Shown: piece by piece, positions 52,855 to 62,441 of the stretch
Numbering within the stretch: the stretch's first letter is position 1
Layout: every line of letters begins with the position of its first letter
Origin: Rhizobium sp. LC145
GTDB taxonomy: Bacteria > Pseudomonadota > Alphaproteobacteria > Rhizobiales > Rhizobiaceae
DNA length: 64,000 bases
Reading direction: 5' to 3'
NCBI RefSeq assembly: GCF_001005825.1
Contig: NZ_LBHV01000001.1
Location: 62,001 to 126,000 of the forward strand
The notes under the pieces: generated by a model
Database searches by the model: none
Seen by the model: only the letters and a program-made list of their open reading frames with translations
What the model was told of the DNA's origin: nothing
Made by a program: the position numbers and the translations under genes

Positions 52855-53556
52855 TCAGGCTTTTTCATCGCGATCGAGAAGCGCCAGCCGGGCATCCGAA
52901 AAGAACTGGCGGCGGGTGAGCACGAAGATCACGAAAGCGGTCGTCGCCATGAAAACATAGGGGCCGGCGAACCAGCCGAGATAGCCGATCGACAGGAAGA
53001 TCGTCCGGAGCCCCGAGTTGAAATGCCCGGCCGCGATGATGTTCATGCGGATCACCTGATCGGCGGCACGCTCGGCGGCGATGCGATCGGCATGGGTTTC
53101 ATGCGTCATCGGCAATGCGCCGAACAGGATGGTGCAGTAGTTGAACAGCCGATAGGACCAGCCGAACTTGAAGAAGGCGTAGCCGAACATCATGGCGAGG
53201 CCGCCAACCTTGAGTTCGAAGGCCGTGCGCCCGCCATAGGGAACGAAGGCAAGCTCGCGGAAGACCGCCTCCACCTGTTCGGTTGCCCCGAGCAGGGCGA
53301 AGCAGCCGCCGAGCGCGAAGATGGACGTCGAGGCGAAGAAGGCGGTGCCGTTCTGAAGACCCGCCAGGATCTGAGTGTCGATCATCTTCAGGTCGCGCTT
53401 GAGCGAATTGTAGATCCAAGCGCGGCGACGTTCGGTCATGGCGCGATTGAGGCTCGCACGCGGAAGAAAGCGCGCGCCGCCACCGGCCGTGAACCAGGAA
53501 TAGGCGCTCCAGAGGAGTGCGAAAAAGGCTAGAGCGGTGTAATCTGCAGTCGTCAT
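52855..53556 (-). CDS. DUF599 membrane protein
   Basis: A 233-residue integral membrane protein starting MTTADYTALAFFALLWSAYSWF with about four hydrophobic helices. DUF599 blocks are NSLKRDLKMIDTQILAGLQNGTAFFASTSIFALGG and FFKFGWSYRLFNYCTILFGALP. The function is not established. It ends 21 bases before the DUF1624 gene starts, so the two probably form one transcript. The ATG at 53556 is the family-consistent start. Confidence 0.9.
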   Translation of the reverse strand: MTTADYTALAFFALLWSAYSWFTAGGGARFLPRASLNRAMTERRRAWIYNSLKRDLKMIDTQILAGLQNGTAFFASTSIFALGGCFALLGATEQVEAVFRELAFVPYGGRTAFELKVGGLAMMFGYAFFKFGWSYRLFNYCTILFGALPMTHETHADRIAAERAADQVIRMNIIAAGHFNSGLRTIFLSIGYLGWFAGPYVFMATTAFVIFVLTRRQFFSDARLALLDRDEKA

Positions 53557-53684
53557 GACGTGAGTCGTCGTCCTCGGCTGTAGGCCCAAGCTATGCTTCA
53601 CTTCGCCGAGACCGGCAAGTCCTCAGTGCCGTTAACCACTGGGATGAAATTGCGGCGGTGGAAGACGGTGGCAGGAGGAGGAAA

Positions 53685-53792
53685 ATGCCCGGATTTTCGG
53701 GATTGTTATGCGTGGGGTGCGCATCTGATCTGTGTAATCGCCGTGTTTCCGCCGCTTTTCGCAGTTGCGAGACGAGCGGCGCTTTAATATAG
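53685..53792 (+). CDS. Possible 35-residue Cys-containing peptide
   Basis: A 36-codon frame whose ATG follows a perfect AGGAGGAGG with five intervening bases; the product begins MPGFSGLLCVGCASDLC and has four cysteines. The strength of the ribosome binding site is the only support; composition gives no clue and the region could be the leader of a neighbouring transcript. Treat as speculative. Confidence 0.3.
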   Translation: MPGFSGLLCVGCASDLCNRRVSAAFRSCETSGALI

Positions 53793-53852
53793 GGTTAGCC
53801 ATTGCGGCCGTTCGACGGCCGCAGCGCTATTCGCAATACGACTGGAGTGATC

Positions 53853-53954
53853 ATGGAAGACACCGCTCAGAAATCCTGCTGGGGCGTTACTTTGAAAGCG
53901 CTCGCGGGATTTGCCGGGGTTCTGGCGCTCGCCTACCTTTTCGGCACGATCTGA
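53853..53954 (+). CDS. Small single-span membrane peptide (33 aa)
   Basis: A 34-codon frame from ATG 53853 to TGA 53952-53954 with GGAG eight bases upstream. The peptide starts MEDTAQKSCWG and then has one hydrophobic helix (LKALAGFAGVLALAYLFGTI) ending at the C terminus. A strong terminator follows 26 bases later, so the segment is probably a self-contained transcript. No function is known. Confidence 0.65.
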   Translation: MEDTAQKSCWGVTLKALAGFAGVLALAYLFGTI

Positions 53955-53980
53955 TTTGTGATCCGATTTTCGTTTTCATG

Positions 53981-54018
53981 AGAACGGCGTGGTATTCGTA
54001 CCGCGCCGTTCTTATTTT
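53981..54018 (+). terminator. Strong terminator after the 33-residue peptide gene
   Basis: AGAACGGCG (53981-53989) and CGCCGTTCT (54004-54012) pair, with an inner GGTA/TACC stem and a TTCG loop, followed by TATTTTAT. Confidence 0.88.
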
Positions 54019-54125
54019 ATGGACATGAGTATGTCGCTCTGATGAAACCGGATGTCGGGCGATTGCCACGGTATCCGCGCCATGTGGCGTAGCCTTCATC
54101 ATCGCTATCCGGGAGCTGTTGCTTC

Positions 54126-55526
54126 ATGTTTCTGTCCGTATTCGACGTTTTCAAGATCGGCATCGGCCCTTCGAGCTCCCATACAATGGGACCGATGTCG
54201 GCCGCGAACCGCTTTCTGGCGCTGATCCTTACGGACGACTGGCCGCGGCCGGCCGGTGCGCAGGTGGCCGCGATCAAAGCCAGCCTGCACGGCTCGCTCG
54301 CCTATACGGGCATAGGCCACGGAACGGGCAGGGCGGTGATCCTGGGCCTGATGGGCGAGGAACCGCATAGTGTCGATCCCGACCGGATGGACGAGATCAT
54401 TGCCGAGGTGGAGCGGACCGGACGCGTGACGCCGCCTGGCCATCCGCCTTACGAATTCCAGCCGAAGACCGACCTGATCTTCGACAAGAAGCAGCCGCTT
54501 CCGGGGCACGCCAACGGAATGAGCTTTTCGGCCTATGACCGGAACGGCCGGCTCCTGCTCAAGCGCATCTATTATTCCATCGGCGGCGGTTTCGTGGTGA
54601 CCGATACGGAACTGGAGGCGCTGCGAAATTCCAAGAAGGCTTCGAGCGACGCGCGCGTTCCCTATCCTTTCTCGACCGCCAGTCAGATGCTCGACATGGC
54701 CCAGCGTTCGGGCCTGACGATCGCCCAGATGAAGCGGGCCAACGAGGAGACCCGCATGAGTTCGAGCGAACTCGACGGCGGGCTCGACGGCATTTGGGAG
54801 GCAATGAACGGCTGCATCGAGCGCGGGCTGAAGGTCGACGGCATCATGCCCGGCGGTTTGAAGGTGAAGCGGCGGGCGAGGGCGATCCACGACAAGCTGA
54901 AGGAGGAGTGGCGCAGCAACCGGCTGAACCCGGTTCTCGCCAACGATTGGCTGAGCGTCTATGCCATGGCGGTCAACGAGGAGAATGCCAGCGGCGGACG
55001 CGTGGTCACCGCGCCGACCAACGGGGCGGCGGGCGTCATTCCGGCCACGGCCCGCTATTTCCTGCATTTCCATGAGGATGCGACGGCGGAGGATATCCGC
55101 AATTTCCTGCTGACGGCAGCGGCCGTCGGCGGCATCATCAAGCACAATGCCTCGATTTCAGGCGCCGAGGTCGGCTGCCAGGGCGAGGTTGGATCGGCGG
55201 CCGCCATGGCCGCGGCGGGGCTCGCAGCCGTCATGGGCGGCTCCCCGGAGCAGATCGAGAACGCCGCGGAAATCGCGCTCGAACATCATCTCGGCATGAC
55301 CTGCGACCCGATCGCCGGGCTCGTGCAGGTGCCCTGCATCGAGCGGAACGCGCTCGGCGCGGTCAAGGCGGTAACGGCCGCCTCGCTCGCCATCAAGGGC
55401 GACGGAACGCATTTCGTGCCGCTCGACGCCTGTATCGAGACCATGCGCCAGACCGGCAACGACATGAGCGAGAAGTACAAGGAGACTTCGACCGGCGGGC
55501 TTGCCGTCAATGTCGTCGAATGTTGA
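54126..55526 (+). CDS. sdaA: L-serine ammonia-lyase (iron-sulfur type)
   Basis: A 466-residue single-chain serine dehydratase. The beta domain begins [24 protein letters not shown]; the alpha domain carries the cluster cysteines in [41 protein letters not shown]. It converts L-serine to pyruvate and ammonia using an oxygen-sensitive 4Fe-4S cluster. It is monocistronic, directly downstream of the 33-residue peptide's terminator. It is linked to glycine metabolism through serine but is not near gcvTHP. Confidence 0.96.
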   Translation: MFLSVFDVFKIGIGPSSSHTMGPMSAANRFLALILTDDWPRPAGAQVAAIKASLHGSLAYTGIGHGTGRAVILGLMGEEPHSVDPDRMDEIIAEVERTGRVTPPGHPPYEFQPKTDLIFDKKQPLPGHANGMSFSAYDRNGRLLLKRIYYSIGGGFVVTDTELEALRNSKKASSDARVPYPFSTASQMLDMAQRSGLTIAQMKRANEETRMSSSELDGGLDGIWEAMNGCIERGLKVDGIMPGGLKVKRRARAIHDKLKEEWRSNRLNPVLANDWLSVYAMAVNEENASGGRVVTAPTNGAAGVIPATARYFLHFHEDATAEDIRNFLLTAAAVGGIIKHNASISGAEVGCQGEVGSAAAMAAAGLAAVMGGSPEQIENAAEIALEHHLGMTCDPIAGLVQVPCIERNALGAVKAVTAASLAIKGDGTHFVPLDACIETMRQTGNDMSEKYKETSTGGLAVNVVEC

Positions 55527-55609
55527 CGCTACCCCTGAAAGGCTCTGGTCGTGTGGAGCATCTCGATGAGAGGCTTGACCTGAAAGCCGGATAGGTTTTG
55601 AACCGAGCC

Positions 55610-56047
55610 ATGGCTCTTCATCTGATCAAACTCTGCGTCGGGGCGGACTCGCTCCAGGATCTCCGGGACTGGGTTGCGGAAAAATCGATGCGCGCCATGG
55701 CGGCGGGGCTCGAACCGCACAGCATTCATACCACGCGCATGGTGCCGAAACGGATGGAGGAATTGCTTGGCGGCGGTTCGCTCTACTGGGTCATCAAGGG
55801 ACAGGTGCTGGCGCGGCAGAACCTTCTCGACATTCGCACCTTTACCGGCGGCGACGGCATCCAACGCTGCGAACTGATCCTCGGGCCGGAGGTCATCGAG
55901 ACCGCGCCCCAGCCCCGAAGGCCGTTCCAGGGCTGGCGTTACCTGAAAGACGAGGAAGCGCCGCGCGATCTCGGAAAATTGGGGGAAGGCGTGGCCGCTC
56001 TTCCCGAAGAGCTTCGGCGCGAACTCGCCGAACTCGGACTTCTCTAA
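55610..56047 (+). CDS. DUF1489 family protein
   Basis: A 145-residue protein of DUF1489, a family confined largely to alphaproteobacteria. It begins MALHLIKLCVGADSLQDL and has MVPKRMEELLGGGSLYWVIKGQVLARQ and GPEVIETAPQPRRPFQGWRYL. A TTG four codons earlier is possible, but the ATG at 55610 matches the family start. No known function. Located 83 bases after sdaA. Confidence 0.88.
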   Translation: MALHLIKLCVGADSLQDLRDWVAEKSMRAMAAGLEPHSIHTTRMVPKRMEELLGGGSLYWVIKGQVLARQNLLDIRTFTGGDGIQRCELILGPEVIETAPQPRRPFQGWRYLKDEEAPRDLGKLGEGVAALPEELRRELAELGLL

Positions 56048-56084
56048 AGGGAGGGGCTTCCGCTCTTCCTGGAACTTACCCGGT

Positions 56085-56357
56085 TCAGCGGAGCTTCAGC
56101 CGAACCGGCGACCGGCCGGACCTGAACGAAACATGCAGATGAATTGTCGCGTCCGGCTGTGACTGACGCCAGGCGCGGGCGCCATGGCCGAGAAGAAGGG
56201 CCACCAGATCGCGGGTCTTTTCGCGCGGCCGGTTTAGGCCAAGCCCTGCGAGCCGCATCGCGGCTTCGTGGAGCGGGTGAAGGGCAGCGCCCCTCGCGCG
56301 GCTCTTCAACTGGATCAGATCGCCATCGAAACTTGCGCTGTTCTCATTCGTACCCAT
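56085..56357 (-). CDS. Hypothetical protein (90 aa)
   Basis: A 90-residue basic protein starting MGTNENSASFDGDLIQLKSRARG and ending SGRSPVRLKLR. The ATG has a GAGG about eight bases upstream, which supports translation. It has no signal peptide, cysteine or recognised motif. The 38 bases before its end and the 89 bases after its start contain no other gene. I do not recognise it. Confidence 0.5.
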   Translation of the reverse strand: MGTNENSASFDGDLIQLKSRARGAALHPLHEAAMRLAGLGLNRPREKTRDLVALLLGHGARAWRQSQPDATIHLHVSFRSGRSPVRLKLR

Positions 56358-56446
56358 CAGGAAACCTCGTTACACCATACTTCTTCGAGATTTCAGCGCG
56401 CCGGCGGGCCGGCGCAGCCATTGTCGAGGCTGGGAGCCAATCGCTA

Positions 56447-57889
56447 TCACTGCAGCGATGCCCAGCAGTTGACGCCCTTCTTCTTCAGGGCATTGCAGGT
56501 ACTGACCGCCGTCTTCTGGTCATCGAAGCCGCCGAAGCGAGCGCGATAGAGCTGAGAGCCGTTGCTGTTGACGGCGACCGTGAAGGGCTTGGCGGAACGC
56601 AGTGCCTTTCCGCCCTTGTCCTGCGCGGACTGCAGAAGATTTTTAGCCGCCTTCTCACTCTCGGAGACGCCGACCTGGATCACCCAGCCGGTGACATCGA
56701 CTTGCGGAATGCGGCTTCCGGTCGAAGCGGTGATGACTTCATCGACGGAGGATTCGTCACCCTCGGCCGAAGCCTCTTCCGGCATGTATTCCGGGGCGGG
56801 AGCCGGGGTCGGAACGGCGGCGGCGCCGGCCATCGCGACGTTGATGGCTTCGTTGATGACCCGTTTCTGGGCAGGTTCCGAAGCATAGGCGGTCGCGGCG
56901 GGCTGCTCGCTGTAACGGGTCTGCGGAACGGGGCCGCTGTTCGGCAGGTCGAGCGCAGCCATGCGGCGGGCCGGGGAGACGGGCTCCGGCGCGGCCTGGG
57001 CGATCAGAGCGCCGCTGCCGCCGCGGGAAGCCTTGGGCAGGTAGCCGGCGACGAGCTTGCGCATCTGGGCGTCGCGGGCGGCGCTGGAGCGTCCGCCGAG
57101 AACGACTGCAACGATCAGCCGGCCGTCGACCTTTACCGAGGTGGCGAGGTTGCTGCCGGCGGCGCGGGTATAGCCGGTCTTGATGCCATCGACGCCTTCA
57201 ACATTGCCGAGAAGGCGATTGTGGTTACCGATCGTCTGCTTGCCGAACTGGAAGCTGCGCGTGGAGAAATAGCCGTAATACTGCGGGAAGTGCTGGCGAA
57301 GCGCCATTCCGAGCCGGGCCTGATCGCGCGCTGTCGTCATCTGTGCCGTATTGGGCAGGCCGTGGGCGTTGCGATAGGTGGTGCGCGTCATGCCGAGCGC
57401 GCGAGCCTTGTTGTTCATCAACTGCGCGAAACGGCCCTCGGAACCGCCGAGATATTCGCCGAGCGCGGTAGCGATGTCATTGGCGGAGCGGGTGACGAGC
57501 GCCTTGATGGCCTGCTCGACCGTCACGGAGCCTCCGGCGCGAACGCCGAGCTTGGACGGCGGTTCGGCGGCGGCCTTGGCGGAGACGGGAACCTTGGAGT
57601 CGAGGCTGATGCGACCGGCTTCCAGTGCCTCGAACGTGAGGTAGAGGGTCATCATCTTGGTGAGCGACGCCGGATAGCGCAGGCCATCGGGATCCTCGCC
57701 GTAAAGCACCTTTCCGGTGTTGGCGTCCACGACTATGCCCGCATATTTCGGGGCTGCCTCCGCTGTGCCGGCAAATATCGACAATGCCAGAACCAGCGTA
57801 AGAAAATAGCCAATGAACCGGTCCGGAACTCTTGCGCCATCCTTTGGAAAGGAGGCGGTGAACATCTTATTCGACACTGCCGCACTCAT
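56447..57889 (-). CDS. D-alanyl-D-alanine carboxypeptidase (PBP5/6 type) with C-terminal SPOR domain
   Basis: A 480-residue exported penicillin-binding protein. The signal peptide is in residues 22-46 (ending AEA). The peptidase has the three active-site motifs SLTK (75-78), SAN (135-137) and KTG (237-239). A low-complexity, proline/alanine-rich linker (about 290-395) leads to a C-terminal SPOR domain (about 400-480) that binds denuded septal peptidoglycan. It trims pentapeptides during division and growth. The usual amphipathic membrane tail of PBP5 is replaced by the SPOR domain, a common rhizobial form. Confidence 0.94.
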   Translation of the reverse strand: MSAAVSNKMFTASFPKDGARVPDRFIGYFLTLVLALSIFAGTAEAAPKYAGIVVDANTGKVLYGEDPDGLRYPASLTKMMTLYLTFEALEAGRISLDSKVPVSAKAAAEPPSKLGVRAGGSVTVEQAIKALVTRSANDIATALGEYLGGSEGRFAQLMNNKARALGMTRTTYRNAHGLPNTAQMTTARDQARLGMALRQHFPQYYGYFSTRSFQFGKQTIGNHNRLLGNVEGVDGIKTGYTRAAGSNLATSVKVDGRLIVAVVLGGRSSAARDAQMRKLVAGYLPKASRGGSGALIAQAAPEPVSPARRMAALDLPNSGPVPQTRYSEQPAATAYASEPAQKRVINEAINVAMAGAAAVPTPAPAPEYMPEEASAEGDESSVDEVITASTGSRIPQVDVTGWVIQVGVSESEKAAKNLLQSAQDKGGKALRSAKPFTVAVNSNGSQLYRARFGGFDDQKTAVSTCNALKKKGVNCWASLQ

Positions 57890-58013
57890 CGTTTTGTATT
57901 GTTTGCATCGTCCGGACGCTCCCCAGTCGCGGCCGCTTGGGCCAATCTAGGAGAACAGCGTTACCAAGAGGTTTATGATGAATGGCAGGTTTCCGGATTA
58001 TGCTGAGTTTTAG

Positions 58014-58772
58014 TTAATTTCGCCCATTCGTCCCGTCTGGCCCGTCAACCAGCCGCGTTTCGACAAAAGCGGTAATCGCGGCATCAATGTGGTCCCAGTC
58101 GTTCAAAATCGCGCTGGAGAAGCGATAAAGCACGGTAAGATCGCTTCCGAGATGGATGTCGCGCTGGCAATCGCCGCTGGTCGGTGCCTGTCCTTCGGCG
58201 GGGAGCAGGCAGCGGACCACGTAATCGGGCCTGCCCGGACGCGGCGCCGTGAAGATCACTTCGTCGCCGTAGCCGCTATCGGTACGCAGGCGGTGCATCG
58301 TCAGCCCGTGGGCGGTCTGTTGCGGTTCTTCCTTGGCGAAAAGCTGCGAGTAAATGGGAACGAGCCGGCCGGACATGTCCGCTGACATGGTGCTCTGCGA
58401 CAGCTGCAGGAAAATCAGCGAGCCGGGTCGTGTAAGATCATCAAAATGCAGGCGTTTTTCGCCGCTGTAACCCTCCAGTTCGGGCCAGGTGAGGTAGAGG
58501 TCGACGCGCTCGGCCGCGCCGCCATGGCGTTGATCGCGGAAGCGGATGGTGTTGGCGGAAAGGCGCAGATCGTCCTGGCCGATGCGGATCAGGAAGGTCT
58601 CGGTGCTGTCAGTATGACCGGCAAGCGCCATGCGCTGCCCATACCATCGGCCGGCAAGGCTGATGCCCGCCGTCAGGACCGCGAGCGCGGCGACGATTGC
58701 GGTCAGCCGATACAGGAAGCGGTTGGAAATCAGCGGGGCTTCGTCTTCGGCGGCCGAGCCGGAGCCTGCCAT
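58014..58772 (-). CDS. Membrane-anchored hypothetical protein (252 aa)
   Basis: A 252-residue protein with one hydrophobic segment at about 20-43 (FLYRLTAIVAALAVLTAGISLAG) and the remainder predicted outside the membrane. The ectodomain has few cysteines (CLLPAEG, GDCQRD) and charged blocks (FRDQRHGGAAERVDLYL). No family motif is recognised. It resembles conserved hypothetical proteins of rhizobia. It is upstream of dacA-type gene on the same strand, with 124 bases between. Confidence 0.75.
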   Translation of the reverse strand: MAGSGSAAEDEAPLISNRFLYRLTAIVAALAVLTAGISLAGRWYGQRMALAGHTDSTETFLIRIGQDDLRLSANTIRFRDQRHGGAAERVDLYLTWPELEGYSGEKRLHFDDLTRPGSLIFLQLSQSTMSADMSGRLVPIYSQLFAKEEPQQTAHGLTMHRLRTDSGYGDEVIFTAPRPGRPDYVVRCLLPAEGQAPTSGDCQRDIHLGSDLTVLYRFSSAILNDWDHIDAAITAFVETRLVDGPDGTNGRN

Positions 58773-58890
58773 GGATGCCTCCAGTTCGAAGGGGCTTCAA
58801 TGGCGGCAGCTTTGCTTGGTTATGGTTAACGACGGGTAAATGGGCGGCGCCCAGCCATGGGCGCTGACGTGTCAATCCGGGAAGGATGTG

Positions 58891-59106
58891 TCAAGGGAAG
58901 TTGATACTGGGCAGGTACAGTTCGACCTGTTCGCGCGTTCTCTGGTCGAGAGGCTCGATATGCTCGACCCAGAATTTCTCCGCCTCGGGCGGGTCTTCTT
59001 CCCATTTGCGGATCGTGATGACGTTGTCGTCGGCCTTCAATTTGCGGCGGCCGCCGAGCCGCAGGTATTCCTCCGCCAGTTTTCGTGTCTCGGTCATTTC
59101 GTTCAT
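58891..59106 (-). CDS. Small conserved protein (71 aa)
   Basis: A 71-residue hydrophilic protein starting MNEMTETRKLAEEYLRLGGRR and with EKFWVEHIEPLDQRTREQVELYLPS. The ATG has a good GGAGG upstream; an extended frame to 59202 is rejected. It is highly charged and helical, with no recognised domain. It is divergent from the FadR-type regulator gene. Confidence 0.7.
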   Translation of the reverse strand: MNEMTETRKLAEEYLRLGGRRKLKADDNVITIRKWEEDPPEAEKFWVEHIEPLDQRTREQVELYLPSINFP

Positions 59107-59241
59107 GGCTCGCCTCCTGCCGCGTCCCGTCATTCCAACGCGAGCGGCGTCACAAAGTTTCAGACTGGCGCAATCGCGGGCATTGACAGAGAACGCCTGC
59201 AAAGGAATTATCGCTCAGATGTCAGACCAATTTGAGTGACC

Positions 59242-59949
59242 ATGACCAGGATCGTCATCGCTCCGCTTCCTCCGATGGACCGCGCCCGCCAGGTGGCCGA
59301 TGCGCTTGCCGAATATGTGGAGGGCGCGGACCTGAAGGCCGGCGACAGGCTGCCGGCGGAGCGCGAATTGATGACGGCGCTGGGTGTCGGGCGTTCCACG
59401 ATCCGCGAGGTCATGAGGCATTTTCAGGCGCTCGGGGTCATCGAGGCCCGCAAGGGAAGCGGCACTTATCTGTTGAGGCCGATTTCCAGGCGCACGGTGC
59501 ATATGCCGCTCTCGCTCGAAACCGCGAATCTCCGCGATGCGCTTCTGCTAACTCTGCAGGTGAGGCGAGGGCTCGAATGCGAAGCGAGCATGGTGGCTGC
59601 CCGCATGCGCAGCGAGGCGGATCTGACGGTCATCGAGGCGCGGCTCGAGGATATGGAGCGGGCGCATCACGCCCACGGCGCCGCGGGGCCGGAAGACCTC
59701 GCATTCCATCTCGCGGTCTATGACGCGACCCACAATCCCCTGTTCCGGCAATTGCTGGAGCAGATGCGGGAAACCTTCGAGCGCTTCTGGAGCCACCCGT
59801 TCGAGCGGTTCGATTTCGCCCGACGCTCCTTTCCCTTTCACCGCACGCTTTTCAACGCGATCGTCGCGCAGGACCCGGAAGCCGCGCGGACCGAGACACT
59901 GAACATCCTCGAAATCGTCGAGGAAGATATCAAGGAAATGTCCAGATGA
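59242..59949 (+). CDS. GntR family regulator, FadR subfamily
   Basis: A 235-residue regulator. The N-terminal winged helix-turn-helix is in KAGDRLPAERELMTALGVGRSTIREVMRHFQALGVIEARKGSGTYLL (about 33-80). The C-terminal FCD domain (about 90-235) has metal-binding histidines in EDLAFHLAVYDATHNPLF and FHRTLFNAIVAQ. It overlaps the next gene by ATGA, so it is the first gene of an operon that it presumably controls in response to a small acid or other ligand. The ATG at 59242 or a GTG two codons earlier are both possible. Confidence 0.92.
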   Translation: MTRIVIAPLPPMDRARQVADALAEYVEGADLKAGDRLPAERELMTALGVGRSTIREVMRHFQALGVIEARKGSGTYLLRPISRRTVHMPLSLETANLRDALLLTLQVRRGLECEASMVAARMRSEADLTVIEARLEDMERAHHAHGAAGPEDLAFHLAVYDATHNPLFRQLLEQMRETFERFWSHPFERFDFARRSFPFHRTLFNAIVAQDPEAARTETLNILEIVEEDIKEMSR

Positions 59950-61112
59950 CTGACGGTTCCGCACCGTTCGACCTCGCTTCGCTCATCGTCGCTCATGACG
60001 AGGGCAATGCTTATGATGCCGTCGTTCCGCCAATCGCCCAGACCTCGCTTTTCACCTTCAAGGATTACGACGACATGCTTTCCTCCTACCGGGGAGAGAA
60101 GGTGCGGCCGATCTATACGCGCGGCCTCAACCCGACGGTGCGCATGTTCGAGGAAATGCTGGCGAAGCTCGAAGGGGCGGAAGACGCGCTCGGCTTTGCG
60201 AGCGGCATGGCGGCGATCTCCTCCGCCGTTCTGAGCTTCGTGGAGCCGGGCGACCGGATCGTGGCGGTCAAGCACGTTTACCCCGATGCGTTCCGGCTGT
60301 TCGGCACGATTCTCAAGCGCATGAAGATCGAGGTGACCTATGTCGACGGGCGCGACGAGGAGGCCGTCGCCAAGGCGCTGCCGGGCGCGAAGGTCTTCTA
60401 CATGGAAAGCCCGACGAGCTGGGTCATGGAAGCGCATGACGTCGGGGCGCTCGCAGGGCTGGCGAGAAAGCATGGCGTGGTGTCGATGATCGACAACAGC
60501 TGGGCAAGCCCGTTCTTCCAGCGGCCGATCACGCTCGGCGTCGATCTCGTCATCCATTCCGCCTCGAAATATCTCGGCGGCCACAGCGATGTCGTCGCCG
60601 GTGTCGTGGCCGGCTCGAAGGAGATGATCGGCCAGCTGAAATCGGAAGCCTATCCCTATCTCGGCGGCAAGCTTTCGCCCTTCGATGCCTGGCTGCTCAT
60701 TCGCGGCCTGCGCACGCTGCCGCTGCGCATGAAGGCGCATGAGGCCGCGGGGCTCACCATAGCACGCCGGTTGCAGGAGCTGGATGTGGTGGAACAGGTC
60801 TGCCATCCGGGCCTCGCAAACCGGCTGCCGGCGGGGCTCAACGGGACGTCCGGTCTGTTTTCCTTCGTCTTCCGGGAGGGCGTCGATATCCGCCCCTTCG
60901 CCGACCACCTCAAGCTTTTCAAGCTCGGCGTGAGCTGGGGCGGCCACGAGAGCCTGATCGTGCCGGGGGAGGTGGTGCTTCAGCAGAAGGCGCAGCCCAA
61001 TTCCGCGCATGCCTTCGGCATCAGTCCGCGGTCCGTACGCCTCCATGTGGGTCTCGAGGGAACCGAGGTCCTGTGGAGCGATATCGAGGAGGCGATCGCC
61101 GCCGCCTCATAG
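59946..61112 (+). CDS. PLP-dependent trans-sulfuration family enzyme (cystathionine beta-lyase-like)
   Basis: A 388-residue Cys/Met metabolism PLP enzyme. Landmarks: PIYTRGLNPTVRMFEEMLAKLEGAEDALGFASGMAAISS, the VVPP-like start of the substrate loop, and the PLP lysine Lys208 in IHSASKYLGGHSDVVAG. Members of the family carry out C-S cleavage or synthesis on homocysteine, cystathionine or related compounds. It overlaps the FadR-type regulator by four bases and precedes an ABC importer, so it may act on the transported compound. The exact reaction is not deducible. Confidence 0.9.
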   Translation: MTDGSAPFDLASLIVAHDEGNAYDAVVPPIAQTSLFTFKDYDDMLSSYRGEKVRPIYTRGLNPTVRMFEEMLAKLEGAEDALGFASGMAAISSAVLSFVEPGDRIVAVKHVYPDAFRLFGTILKRMKIEVTYVDGRDEEAVAKALPGAKVFYMESPTSWVMEAHDVGALAGLARKHGVVSMIDNSWASPFFQRPITLGVDLVIHSASKYLGGHSDVVAGVVAGSKEMIGQLKSEAYPYLGGKLSPFDAWLLIRGLRTLPLRMKAHEAAGLTIARRLQELDVVEQVCHPGLANRLPAGLNGTSGLFSFVFREGVDIRPFADHLKLFKLGVSWGGHESLIVPGEVVLQQKAQPNSAHAFGISPRSVRLHVGLEGTEVLWSDIEEAIAAAS

Positions 61113-61145
61113 GCATCAGCATCAATAACAACTGGGAGAACGACA

Positions 61146-62405
61146 ATGAAAACACTGATAGCAACGGCATTTCTGACCACTCTCATGGCCGGCAGCGTGC
61201 TTGCCGACACGACGCTGAAGCTGGTGGAGGTCATCACCAGCCCGGAGCGGACGGAGACCCTGAAATCGATCGTCGGCAAGTTCGAGACCGAAAATCCCGG
61301 CACGAAAGTGGAGATCATCTCGCTTCCCTGGAACGAGGCGTTCCAGAAGTTCGCGACCATGGTTTCCGCCGGCGACACGCCTGACGTAATGGAAATGCCC
61401 GATACCTGGCTGTCGCTCTATGCCAATAACGGCATGCTGGAGAGCCTCGAACCCTATCTGGAGAAGTGGGAGCACACGAAGGAACTGACGCCGCGGGCGC
61501 TGGAACTCGGCCGCGATGTCAAGGACACCGCCTATATGCTGCCCTATGGCTTCTATCTGCGCGCGATGTTCTACAACAAGAAGCTTCTGGCGGAGGCAGG
61601 CGTCGCGGCGCCGCCGAAGACCATGGACGAATTCACGAAGGCATCGGAAGCGATATCGAAGCTGCCCGGCAAATACGGCTACTGCATGCGCGGCGGTCCC
61701 GGCGGCCTCAACGGCTGGATGATCTTTGCTGCCTCCATGGCCGGCGACAACAAGTATTTCACCGAGGACGGCACCTCCACGATGAGCAGCGAAGGCTGGG
61801 CTAAGGGCATCGAGTGGATGGTGGACCTTTATAGACAAGGCTACGCGCCGAAGGACAGCGTCAACTGGGGATTCAACGAGGTCGTCGCCGGCTTCTATTC
61901 TGGCACTTGCGCCTTCCTGGATCAGGACCCGGATGCGCTGATCGCCGTTGCCGAGCGCATGAACAAGGACGATTTCGGCGTCGTGCCGCTGCCCAAGGGA
62001 CCTGACGGCAAGTCCTTCCCGACCATTGGCTATGCCGGCTGGTCGATGTTCTCGACCAGCGAGAATAAGGATCTCTCCTGGAAGCTGATCGCGACGTTGG
62101 AAGGCAAGGAAGGCAATATCGAGTGGAACAAGAAGATCGGCGCTCTGCCGGCCTATACTTCCGCCGAGCAGGACCCGTTCTATGCCGGAGATCAGTTCAA
62201 GGGCTGGTTCGAGGAGCTTGCCGATCCGAACACCGTGCCGACGGTAATGCCGACCTATCTCGAGGAGTTCGCCTTCTTCAAGGATTCGCTCGCCATCAAG
62301 AGTTCGCAGCAGGCGCTTCTGGGCGATATTACGCCGAAAGAGCTCGCCGACCAATGGGCCGACTACCTGACGAAGGCGCAGCAGAAGTTTTTGGCGAAGA
62401 AGTAG
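61146..62405 (+). CDS. ABC importer extracellular substrate-binding protein (family 1)
   Basis: A 419-residue exported protein with a signal peptide (1-20, ending VLA). The mature part begins DTTLKLVEVITSPERTETLKSI and has the family-1 solute-binding pattern, for example GDTPDVMEMPDTWLSLYANNGMLESL and AYMLPYGFYLRAMFYNKK. The fold binds carbohydrates in most cases. A GGGAGAACGACA ribosome binding site precedes the ATG. It is the first ABC gene; a palindromic repeat separates it from the permeases. Confidence 0.92.
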   Translation: MKTLIATAFLTTLMAGSVLADTTLKLVEVITSPERTETLKSIVGKFETENPGTKVEIISLPWNEAFQKFATMVSAGDTPDVMEMPDTWLSLYANNGMLESLEPYLEKWEHTKELTPRALELGRDVKDTAYMLPYGFYLRAMFYNKKLLAEAGVAAPPKTMDEFTKASEAISKLPGKYGYCMRGGPGGLNGWMIFAASMAGDNKYFTEDGTSTMSSEGWAKGIEWMVDLYRQGYAPKDSVNWGFNEVVAGFYSGTCAFLDQDPDALIAVAERMNKDDFGVVPLPKGPDGKSFPTIGYAGWSMFSTSENKDLSWKLIATLEGKEGNIEWNKKIGALPAYTSAEQDPFYAGDQFKGWFEELADPNTVPTVMPTYLEEFAFFKDSLAIKSSQQALLGDITPKELADQWADYLTKAQQKFLAKK

Positions 62406-62441
62406 CGACGGGGGCTCTTCCAGCTTTTGCCGTCGCGCGTC

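Noticed and set aside
53593..53787. Plus-strand frame of 64 codons upstream of the 33-residue peptide
   Set aside because: No ribosome binding site and no sensible composition; it overlaps the regulatory region of the DUF599 gene.
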